From JBKPCD01 sp046727175 (GTDB lineage: Bacteria; Acidobacteriota; Vicinamibacteria; Vicinamibacterales; 2-12-FULL-66-21): 31,851 nucleotides of DNA. The position numbers and the translations under genes were made by a program. Below the pieces are notes generated by a model that had not been told where the DNA came from, ran no database searches, and saw nothing but the letters and a program-made list of their open reading frames with translations. Below, piece after piece: positions 1-7,490 of the stretch (positions are counted from its first letter, which is position 1; each line of letters begins with the position of its first letter). Location: the NCBI GenBank assembly GCA_046727175.1, contig JBKPCD010000067.1, positions 1 through 31,851 on the forward strand, written 5' to 3'.

Positions 1-2381
1 ACGTAGGGACCATCACCGATACGACCGACATCATCGTCGGCTACGCCCAGGTGAATGGCAAACGGACCGTGTACATCCCCGTCACGAAGCGCGCTGACGC
101 CTCGACCCTCGACGTCATCCGCAGTGTTCGGGCTGCCTTGCCGAGCATGCGCAACGTGGCTCCGGAAGACGTTCGGATCGATCTCGTCTTCGATCAATCC
201 CGGTACGTGGTGAGCGCGCTCAACGGACTCCTGGGCGAAGCCGCGCTCGGCGCGTTGCTCACCGGGTTGATGGTCCTCGTTTTCCTCCGGGACTGGCGCA
301 GCTCACTCATTGTCGTCATCACGATTCCTGTTGCGCTCCTCTCCGCGGTCGTGGCGCTCTGGGTGACGGGACAAACCATCAACATCATGACCCTGGGCGG
401 CTTGGCGCTCGCGGTCGGTGTGCTCGTCGACGAAGCAACCGTGATAATCGAGAACATCCACACTCGGTTTGCCGGCGGCATGTCACGAGCGCGAGCGGTC
501 ATCGAGGCATCTCGACAGACGACCACGGCTCGAATGCTCTCGATGTTATGTGTCCTGGCCGTGTTCCTGCCGGCGTTGTTCATGACCGGAGTGGGACGGC
601 AGCTCTTCATCCCCCTGTCGCTCGCCGTCGGCTTCGCGATGCTCGCATCGTATTTCCTCTCGAGCACGCTCGTGCCAGTGATGTCGACGTGGATGCTACG
701 TCCAGGCCACCAAGAGCCGCCGTTCTTTGAAAAGCTTCGAACGTGGTACGGCACACGACTGCGGTCCGCGCTGCGCTTCCGGTGGATACTCGCCGGCGTT
801 TATCTTGCGGCAACGGCCGGACTCATTGCCCTGCTGCTGCCGTTCGTCGGAACCGAGATCTTTCCGCGCAGCGAGTCCCGTCAACTTCAGCTGCGCCTGC
901 GCGCACCGACGGGAACGCGGCTGGAGCGGACCGAGTTGATCGCGCTGAAAGCAACGGACGTCATCAAGGATCTGGTCGGCGCAGACAACGTCGAGATCAC
1001 CACGGGATTCGTCGGCGTTCCCACGCCGAACTATCCAATCAATACGATTTACCTGTTTACCAGTGGTCAGCACGAAGCCGTGCTCGGCGTAGCACTGAAG
1101 CCATCGGCGCCGGTCATCACGGACGCCGTGAGAGAATCGCTGCGGCACCGACTCAAGGAGGCATTGCCACACGTCACCGTCTCGTTCGAGGCCGGCGACA
1201 TCATCAGCCAGGTGATGAGTTTCGGGTCGCCGACGCCAATCGAAGTGGCGGTCCAGGGGCCGTCGCTCGCCGTGAGCCGTCCGTTTGCGGAGAAGGTGTA
1301 CGGGGAGCTGGCCAAGGTCGCATCGCTGCGCGACCTGCAGTACGCGCAGCCGCTGGACTATCCGTCGCTCCAAATCCAAATCGATCGGAATCGTGCGGGC
1401 CAGTATGGGGTGACGACGGCCGACGTGGCGAGGTCGCTCGTGGCCGCCACATCGTCGAGCCGGTACACCGATCTGAATTTCTGGCGCGACCCGAACAGCG
1501 GCAACGGCTTTCAAATTCAAGTCGAGATCCCCCAGTCCAAGATCGCATCCATCGACGACGTCTCGGAGCTGCCCGTGGTGCCACCTGGAAACGGGAATGG
1601 CAACGGTCGACCGCTCGTCGCCGACCTCGCGCGAGTGGATTACGGGACGACGTTCGGTGAGGTGGACCGGTACAACATGCAACGGGTGATCAGTTTTACG
1701 GCCAACATTCACGACAGGCCGCTCGGCACGGTCGTACGCGAGATTCGGGAGGCGATTGGCCGCGCGGGCTCGGCGCCCCGCGGCGTCAATGTCTTCACGC
1801 GCGGGCAGGTGCCGGCGTTCGAGGAGACCCTCTCTGGCCTGCGCGCCGGCCTGATACTGTCGATTGTCGTGATCTTTCTGTTGCTGGCTGCGAACTTTCA
1901 GTCATTTCGGCTCGCGTTTGCAGTGATCGCGGCGGTCCCGGCGGTAATCTGCGGTGTGCTGTTCATGCTGATGCTGACGGGCACGACATTGAATGTGCAG
2001 TCATTCATGGGCGCGATCATGGCGATCGGGATTTCCGTCGCAAACGCGATTCTGCTGCTCACGTTTGCCGAAGACGCACGGAGGAATGGCGCGTCGGCGC
2101 ACGACGCGGCTGCCGAGGGCGCGCGCAGCCGGCTTCGCGCCATTCTGATGACCGCGTCAGCGATGATCGTCGGCATGATTCCGATGGCCGTCGGCACGGG
2201 CGAACGGGCGCAAGCCGCGCCGCTCGGCCGCGCCGTGATCGGTGGTCTCGTATTCGCGACCGCGGCGACGCTGATCGTGCTCCCCGCTGTGTACACGATC
2301 GTGCAGGCTCGTGTCCGCATGCTTTCATCGTCGTTGGATCCCGATGACCCCCTGAGCGCACACTATGAACCTCGCAGGTAG
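1..2381 (+). CDS. RND efflux permease, 5'-truncated by window
   Basis: Inner-membrane proton-driven pump subunit of a tripartite RND exporter, HAE1-like, probably for drugs or other hydrophobic compounds. The frame is already open at base 3 and reads VGTITDTTDIIVGYAQVNGK, so the GTG at 51 is not the true start and roughly the first 250 residues lie outside the window. Visible parts are the porter domain, a TM bundle with the TM4-like segment LAVGVLVDEATVIIENI (acidic residues of the proton relay), the second porter region, and a second TM bundle ending in TLIVLPAVYTIV. Its stop overlaps the adaptor start by 17 bp, so the two are translationally coupled. The gene order is permease then adaptor, and no TolC-type gene follows. 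The family is certain; the substrate is unknown. Confidence 0.93.
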   Translation, partial: VGTITDTTDIIVGYAQVNGKRTVYIPVTKRADASTLDVIRSVRAALPSMRNVAPEDVRIDLVFDQSRYVVSALNGLLGEAALGALLTGLMVLVFLRDWRSSLIVVITIPVALLSAVVALWVTGQTINIMTLGGLALAVGVLVDEATVIIENIHTRFAGGMSRARAVIEASRQTTTARMLSMLCVLAVFLPALFMTGVGRQLFIPLSLAVGFAMLASYFLSSTLVPVMSTWMLRPGHQEPPFFEKLRTWYGTRLRSALRFRWILAGVYLAATAGLIALLLPFVGTEIFPRSESRQLQLRLRAPTGTRLERTELIALKATDVIKDLVGADNVEITTGFVGVPTPNYPINTIYLFTSGQHEAVLGVALKPSAPVITDAVRESLRHRLKEALPHVTVSFEAGDIISQVMSFGSPTPIEVAVQGPSLAVSRPFAEKVYGELAKVASLRDLQYAQPLDYPSLQIQIDRNRAGQYGVTTADVARSLVAATSSSRYTDLNFWRDPNSGNGFQIQVEIPQSKIASIDDVSELPVVPPGNGNGNGRPLVADLARVDYGTTFGEVDRYNMQRVISFTANIHDRPLGTVVREIREAIGRAGSAPRGVNVFTRGQVPAFEETLSGLRAGLILSIVVIFLLLAANFQSFRLAFAVIAAVPAVICGVLFMLMLTGTTLNVQSFMGAIMAIGISVANAILLLTFAEDARRNGASAHDAAAEGARSRLRAILMTASAMIVGMIPMAVGTGERAQAAPLGRAVIGGLVFATAATLIVLPAVYTIVQARVRMLSSSLDPDDPLSAHYEPRR

Positions 2382-3426
2382 CCGGCGGCTGAAGAGCGCC
2401 GGCCTGATGGTCAGCCTTGCTGCCGCCGGTTTGACGGGCGCGGCAACGAGCGTCGCCCAGACGCGGGTTGAGATCGTCCGCGTCGTGTCGAAGCCCGTCG
2501 AACGCACCGTAAAACTGCCCGGTGAGTTCCAGCCGTACCTCGCGGTCCCCATCTACGCGAAGGTGTCCGGGTTCGTCCAGCGAGCCAATGTCGATCGCGG
2601 GAGTGTCGTCAAGCAGGGGCAGATCCTGGCCACGCTCGAAGCACCAGAGATGCAGGCGCAAATCGTGGAAGCGGAATCCAAAGCGCAAGCACTCGAGCTC
2701 CAGCGTGCCGAAGCAGAGGCCAAGCTGGCGTCGGCGCAGAGCACGTTCGAGCGCCTCAAGGCGGCGTCGACTACGCCGGGTGTCGTCGCCGAAAACGATG
2801 TCGTCGTGGCGCAGAAGACCGCCGAGGCCGCGCAGGCGCTCGTCCGATCGTACGAGAACTCCATCAAGGCCGCCCAGGCGCAGGTGCGGACGGTTAAAGA
2901 CTTGAGTCACTACCTCCAACTCAAGGCGCCGTTCGACGGCATCATCACGGAGCGGAACGTTCATCCGGGTGCGCTCGTCGGCCCGGGCACTGGTGCCACA
3001 CCGCTCTTTCGGCTCCACCAGGTCTCACGTCTGCGGCTGGTGGTAGCCGTTCCTGAAGCGTTGGTCGGGGCGATCGTGCCAGGCGCACGGGTGCCGTTCA
3101 CTGTTCCCGCGTATCCAGGCGAAACGTTCCATGGAACCGTCAGCCTGGTTGCGCACGACCTCGATCCCAAAACTCGAACGATGCCCGCGGAACTCGAAGT
3201 AAAAAATGCGGACCTGCGGTTAGCGGCCGGGATGTACCCCGAAGTGTCCTGGCCCGTGAGACGACCGCAGGCATCATTGTTGGTGCCTCCGACCAGCATC
3301 GTGACCACGACGGAACGGACGTTTGTGATTCGAGTCAAGGACGGCATGGCGGAATGGGTGAACGTCGGCCGCGGCGCCCGCGTCGGCGACCTGATCGAGG
3401 TGTTCGGGCCCCCTGAAGGACGGTGA
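2365..3426 (+). CDS. RND periplasmic adaptor (HlyD/AcrA family), C-terminus frameshifted
   Basis: Membrane-fusion protein that links the RND pump to an outer-membrane channel. It has an N-terminal signal peptide (about residues 1-31, ending SVAQT), a biotinyl-lipoyl half-motif (VSGFVQRANVDRGSVVKQGQ), a long Ala/Glu/Gln-rich coiled-coil hairpin (about 95-180), the second lipoyl half (LKAPFDGIITERNVHPGALV) and a beta-barrel region. The ATG at 2365 overlaps the permease 3' end. The open frame stops at 3426 with VFGPPEGR, but the family normally continues. Removing one C from the C5 run at 3409-3413 restores VFGPLKDGDAIVRRGTDEI and carries on to a TAA at 3500-3502, adding about 25 residues. The shift is either a sequencing error in the homopolymer or a real mutation trimming the last strand of the membrane-proximal domain. 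Confidence 0.9.
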   Translation: MNLAGSRRLKSAGLMVSLAAAGLTGAATSVAQTRVEIVRVVSKPVERTVKLPGEFQPYLAVPIYAKVSGFVQRANVDRGSVVKQGQILATLEAPEMQAQIVEAESKAQALELQRAEAEAKLASAQSTFERLKAASTTPGVVAENDVVVAQKTAEAAQALVRSYENSIKAAQAQVRTVKDLSHYLQLKAPFDGIITERNVHPGALVGPGTGATPLFRLHQVSRLRLVVAVPEALVGAIVPGARVPFTVPAYPGETFHGTVSLVAHDLDPKTRTMPAELEVKNADLRLAAGMYPEVSWPVRRPQASLLVPPTSIVTTTERTFVIRVKDGMAEWVNVGRGARVGDLIEVFGPPEGR

Positions 3427-3502
3427 TGCGATCGTGCGGCGCGGCACCGACGAAATCCGGGAAGGAACGAAGCTGGAGATCGCACCAACGAAGTCGAGCT
3501 AA
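3409..3502 (+). other. Out-of-frame 3' extension of the RND adaptor
   Basis: In the +1 frame after the C5 run these bases encode a typical adaptor tail, roughly GDAIVRRGTDEIREGTKLEI then APTKSS and TAA. This is the natural ending of HlyD-type adaptors and is joined to the upstream frame by deleting a single C at 3409-3413. Confidence 0.8.
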
Positions 3503-3559
3503 CGCGCCGTACGACTCAGTGCGGTACTGCGGTTTGAAATGGCTCGCAAGGAGATCGAG

Positions 3560-4105
3560 ATGAGAAGGACGGCATCACAGATGGTACGCGCGGGTGTCTG
3601 CGGGCTCGTAATGGCGGCGGTCTTGAGCTATGGCGCCGCGATCTGTGCGACTGCGGCGGCCGCCGAACGACCGCAGCACGCGGTACCAACCTCCGAGAAG
3701 CGGACAACGGTCCTTTTTATGTGCCCGCATGGTGCGGCGAAGAGCGTGCTCGCATCCGCGTACTTTCAACGTCTCGCGAAGGAGCGCGGGCTGAAGGTTC
3801 GCGTGGAGACCGCCGGCATCGAACCGCAAGATGCCGTTTCACCGGCCGTAGCGAACCATCTTCGCGAGAATGGGTACACACTTCCGATCGCAAAACCACG
3901 TGCGGCGACCCGTGATGATGTCGAAGCGGCTGATGTCGTCATCTCGATGGGGTGCGACCTGACCGGCCTGCCTGTTGCTCCTGAAAAGCTTCAGAAGTGG
4001 GACGACGTGCCGGCTCCAAGCGAAAACTTCAGGGCGGCGGACGAAGCCATCCGCAGCCGCGTCATCGTACTCGTGGAAGAACTCCTCAACCGTCAACGGA
4101 AGTGA
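3560..4105 (+). CDS. Exported LMW-phosphatase/ArsC-like protein with altered P-loop
   Basis: Low-molecular-weight tyrosine phosphatase / thioredoxin-type arsenate reductase fold. AAGGAG at 3548-3553 sits 6 nt before the ATG at 3560, so this start is preferred over the ATG at 3539; it gives 181 aa. Residues 1-36 look like a signal peptide (MRRTASQMVR, hydrophobic core, Ala-rich cleavage zone). The P-loop near residues 52-62 reads VLFMCPHGAAKS: the nucleophile Cys55 is present, but the CX5R arginine is Lys61. The downstream loop (WDDVPAPSEN) has Asp residues but not a classical DP motif. Export plus the R-to-K change argue against ordinary cytoplasmic ArsC or Wzb function. It may be a divergent periplasmic phosphatase or a ligand-binding relative. 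No arsenic genes lie nearby. Confidence 0.8.
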   Translation: MRRTASQMVRAGVCGLVMAAVLSYGAAICATAAAAERPQHAVPTSEKRTTVLFMCPHGAAKSVLASAYFQRLAKERGLKVRVETAGIEPQDAVSPAVANHLRENGYTLPIAKPRAATRDDVEAADVVISMGCDLTGLPVAPEKLQKWDDVPAPSENFRAADEAIRSRVIVLVEELLNRQRK

Positions 4106-4182
4106 TCGTCGGTTGACTTCTGGAGTCGGCGATTAGCCTCTCACACTGGTTCCCACGTCTGAAGACGACCACTGCGACGGCG

Positions 4183-5573
4183 GTGCGCATCGTCTCAATA
4201 GGCGTGATCGCTATCTGCGCGACTGTGGGGCCAATCAACGCGATCGCCCAACCAAGCCAGCCACCACGCATCCGTGCGGGAACGCTCGCCGATCACATCA
4301 CCATTGACGGACTACTGAACGAGTCTGCGTGGGCCTCGGCCGAAACGTCCGACACGTTCCTTCAAGCCGACCCGTCGGAAGGTGCAGCACCTACTGCTCG
4401 TACGGTCGTGCGGGTGCTCGCGAGTCCCAAAGCAATCGTTATCGGAATTGTCTGTGAGGATCCGGATCCCACGAAAATTGTGAGCTTCAGCGTTCGGCGC
4501 GACGCACTCCTCACCTCAGAGGATCACGTGCGCGTCGTCATTGGCCCGTTCCGCGATGGGAGATCAGGGTATGTCTTCGCGGTGAATCCGAGTGGCGCTC
4601 GTTATGACGGTCTCGTCAATCCTGGTGGCGAAAGCGACAACCCCGATTGGGATGGTATCTGGGAGGCCGCAACAGCGAGGACACCATCCGGCTGGAGCCT
4701 CGAGATTTGGATTCCGGTGCAGACCGTGAGCTTTCAGCCTGGACTGCACGAATGGCACTTCAACGTGCAGCGCCGGATTCAACGCCATCTCGAGACGGAT
4801 CGATGGGCGTTCCCGGCGCGCCAATACCGAATTACGCAAACGAGTCGTGCAGGCCTGCTCACCGATCTCCCCGACTTCAACCTCGGTTTGGGGCTCATGG
4901 TCAGACCTGCGGTGACGACCGGCGGAGGAATCCCTGCGCCGTCAGCTTCTCTCGACGGAGAGTTTCAGCCCAGTCTCGACTTCAGCCAGCGGCTCGGCGC
5001 GAACGTTCTCGGGTCGGGCACCGTGAACACGGACTTTGCCGAGACAGAAGTCGATACACGCCGGACGAATCTGACCAGGTTCCCGTTGTTCTTTCCGGAG
5101 AAACGCACCTTCTTTCTCGAAGGCGACGACATCTTCTCGTTTGGCCTTGGCCTGGGGCAGGACGTTCTGCCGTACTTCAGTCGCCGCATCGGTCTCGTCG
5201 GGGATACGGAAGTGCCGATTCTTGCGGGCGGCAAGATCAACGGCCGTATCGGCGAGACCAACTTCGGGGGATTGATCGCCGGCACCAACGACAAGCCTGG
5301 CGTTGTCGAGAAGAACGCTCTGATGGCGGTGGGTCGAGTGAAGCAGAACCTGTGGCGCGAGTCAATGTGTCTCCCGATCTCTCGATTGCCAGCTACGTCC
5401 AGTACGACACTGAAACCGATTCCATCGGGATCAATACGCGGTTGCGCTGGACGTTCCGGCCAGTTGCCGATCTGTTTGTCGTCTACAACCACAATGTGCG
5501 GTCGTCACTTGATCGTTGGCATCTGGAGTCCAATCAATTGCTCGTGAAGCTGCAGTACGCCTGGCGGTTGTAG
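4183..5573 (+). pseudogene. CBM9-like/DUF5916 outer-membrane protein gene with internal deletion
   Basis: The N-terminal half matches secreted proteins with a CBM9-like beta-sandwich (ITIDGLLNESAWASAE, then SEDHVRVVIGPF and SGYVFAVNPSGARYDGLV) followed by the start of a DUF5916 barrel (FPLFFPEKRTFFLEGDDIF). The start is GTG 4183, giving a signal-like N-terminus. The frame is good through AVGRVKQNLWRES at about 5355, then degenerates and stops at 5547. From about 5358 the +2 frame carries the true family ending (VNVSPDLSIASYVQYDTE ... SNQLLVKLQYAWRL) and stops at 5571-5573. Only about 460 residues remain of a family usually over 700, so about 0.8-0.9 kb of barrel is missing and the halves are out of frame. 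Called a pseudogene unless the deletion is an assembly artefact. Confidence 0.82.
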
Positions 5574-5718
5574 TGTCACAACACTTTCCACTGGATGTGC
5601 CGGAAGAGCACCCTTCCCGTGTGGGGTCTGCAACCCGATGAACCGCGGCTTCGCATGCGTGGACGCCTGGCCACGTTGTGGGGACTGAGGATCGCCAAGG
5701 AGACTGTAAAATCTGTTT

Positions 5719-6471
5719 GTGGTGTCGGTCTCGGTGCGTTTCTACGGCCAACTCAACGACTTTCTGCCCGCGTCTCGCAGGCAGGCGACGCTGTTCTGCA
5801 CCCTCGACGGCACCGCGACAGTGAAGGACTTCGTCGAGATGCTCGGTGTGCCACACCCGGAGATCGACCTGCTCGTCGTCGGCGGCCAGTCCGTGGATTT
5901 TGGATATCGCATGCGCGACGGCGATCGCGTCGCGGTATTTCCTCCCTTCTGCGCGATCGATCTCGGGGATGCTGTCCGTCTCGGGCCGCCCCCGCAGGCT
6001 GTTCCGCGCTTCATCACTGACGTTCATCTTGGCCGACTCGCGGCGTATCTCCGTCTCGCCGGTTTCGACACCGCGTATCGCAACGACTACGACGATCACG
6101 AGATCGTCGCCATCACGGCTTCCGAGGGTAGAACGGTGCTCACCCGTGACGTCGGGGTCCTCAAGCACCGCGCGGTCGTCCGGGGCTATTTCGTTCGTGA
6201 GACCAAGCCTGGACAACAGCTTCTCGAGGTGTTGCGGCGCTTCGATCTCGTCGCGCTCGCCGCGCCGTTCACGCGCTGTTTGAGGTGCAACAGCCCGCTG
6301 CACGCCGTGCCGAAAGATCGCGTGGCGCATCTGCTCCCTCGACGGACGCGCGAGCAGTACCGCGAGTTCTCGCGATGCCCCGATTGCAACCGCATCTATT
6401 GGGACGGAACACACTATTCGCAAATGAGGGTGTTCCTCGAAGCGGCGTTTGCAGCCGTCAGCGTTCCCTAA
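5719..6471 (+). CDS. Mut7-C RNase-domain protein with N-terminal ubiquitin-like domain
   Basis: 250-aa protein. Residues 1-85 form a beta-grasp ThiS/ubiquitin-like module (VSVRFYGQLNDFLP ... DGDRVAVFPPF), as in Mut7-C_ub. Residues 97-245 form a Mut7-C PIN-like RNase domain: FITDVHLGRLAAYLRLAGFD, an Asp-rich stretch NDYDDHEIV, TVLTRDVGVL, and a zinc ribbon with two CxxC pairs (CLRC, CPDC) before YWDGTHYSQM. The acidic residues expected for PIN metal binding are present. An in-frame stop at 5707 limits the start to GTG 5719 or 5722. AAGGAG at 5697 is rather distant at 16 nt. The target RNA is unknown for this family. The length is normal. Confidence 0.88.
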   Translation: MVSVSVRFYGQLNDFLPASRRQATLFCTLDGTATVKDFVEMLGVPHPEIDLLVVGGQSVDFGYRMRDGDRVAVFPPFCAIDLGDAVRLGPPPQAVPRFITDVHLGRLAAYLRLAGFDTAYRNDYDDHEIVAITASEGRTVLTRDVGVLKHRAVVRGYFVRETKPGQQLLEVLRRFDLVALAAPFTRCLRCNSPLHAVPKDRVAHLLPRRTREQYREFSRCPDCNRIYWDGTHYSQMRVFLEAAFAAVSVP

Positions 6472-6496
6472 CCGTCGTGCCAGGTTGCACGCGCGA

Positions 6497-7444
6497 TCAC
6501 ATCCTGCGCGCCAATGGTGCGACTGATTCCGCGACCGCCAACAGCGGTTCCCATGCCTCATCGTGATCTTCGAACGCCCACCACGCCGCCAGAACGAGCT
6601 GCGCCACTCCATACGCAACGAGGCGTTGCCGATCGAGGCCGAGACGATCCGCCAGAAAGCTCGCTCTCTTCAGAACGAGTGCCCGCGGATCTCTCGAACT
6701 CAATACTCGACGCAACGGATTGCGCAGCAGTGAGCCCGCCTCGTACGCGCGTTCGCCCAGAATGCCCTTCGGGTCGATCCCGAGCCACGGTCGCCGCTCC
6801 GCAGCGAGGATGTTGTCCTGATGGAGATCGCCGTGTAGCAAGCTGACGGGCTCGCGATCCGCATGCAGCTCGAGAAAGAGACGTTCGGCCCGTTCCACCA
6901 GGTCGGCCGGAAATGGACCTGTGCCGCCGCCGAACTCCTGTTTCATCGCGCTGAGCTCGAGTGCCCAGTCCTGTGTGGTTGGATACTGCGCGGGGTCGTC
7001 CACTACCATGGGGCGAGTCAGCAGCTCCAGAACGTCCGCAGCTACCGTCAGTTCTGCCTCCTCGTTCTCAACTGTCGAGAGGCTGGTTCCTGGTGACAGC
7101 CGCTCCAACAGCAGCGCGCCGTCGCCACAATCCGAGTCGATCAGCCTGACCATACCGCGACCCTCGAAGTCCACGAGGGCGCGTCGCTCGCGATCCAGAT
7201 CCGGCCCCGGAACGCCAATCTTGAGCACGACGTTCGTTCCGTCCCTGCGTCGAGCGGCAGCAACAAAACTATACGAGAGCTTGAATGGCTCACCGAGTTC
7301 AAGCTGCGAATGCGCCGTCAGGTGCGCAACGAGCAAGGGAAGACGCACCAACCAGTCACGGCCCGCGTCTCCGTGTACATCAATGATGCGTTGCCGAAAA
7401 GCCGGATCCAACGGAATCGTGCTCCCACGTTTCACACGTTGCAA
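6497..7444 (-). CDS. Aminoglycoside phosphotransferase, APH(6)/hydroxyurea kinase family
   Basis: 315-aa cytoplasmic kinase-like enzyme that would phosphorylate an aminoglycoside (streptomycin-type) or small hydroxylated molecule. Visible motifs are the N-lobe strand NVVLKIGVPG with the ATP-binding Lys, the catalytic Brenner motif SLLHGDLHQDNIL, and the metal-binding IDPKG that replaces DFG in this subfamily, followed by GERAYEAGSLLRNP. The length fits the family. It lies 46 bp downstream of the BACON lipoprotein on the same strand and may share its transcript. No mobile element flanks it, so it is probably a chromosomal enzyme rather than an acquired resistance gene. Whether it confers resistance cannot be told from sequence. 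Confidence 0.9.
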   Translation of the reverse strand: MQRVKRGSTIPLDPAFRQRIIDVHGDAGRDWLVRLPLLVAHLTAHSQLELGEPFKLSYSFVAAARRRDGTNVVLKIGVPGPDLDRERRALVDFEGRGMVRLIDSDCGDGALLLERLSPGTSLSTVENEEAELTVAADVLELLTRPMVVDDPAQYPTTQDWALELSAMKQEFGGGTGPFPADLVERAERLFLELHADREPVSLLHGDLHQDNILAAERRPWLGIDPKGILGERAYEAGSLLRNPLRRVLSSRDPRALVLKRASFLADRLGLDRQRLVAYGVAQLVLAAWWAFEDHDEAWEPLLAVAESVAPLARRM

Positions 7445-7490
7445 TACTGGGCCAGCTGTCGCAAAAGCGTCCGAGTGTCACGAGGTCCTG

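Noticed and set aside
696..1712. 338-aa frame on the - strand and 305-aa frame at 743-1660 (+)
   Set aside because: Both lie inside the RND permease, whose family motifs are unmistakable; the frames are Arg-rich shadows.
3560..4105. Arsenic-resistance arsenate reductase
   Set aside because: No ars operon neighbours, a signal peptide is present and the P-loop Arg is replaced.
6497..7444. Mobile antibiotic-resistance cassette
   Set aside because: No IS, integron or transposon signature flanks the APH(6)-like gene, and base composition matches its neighbours.
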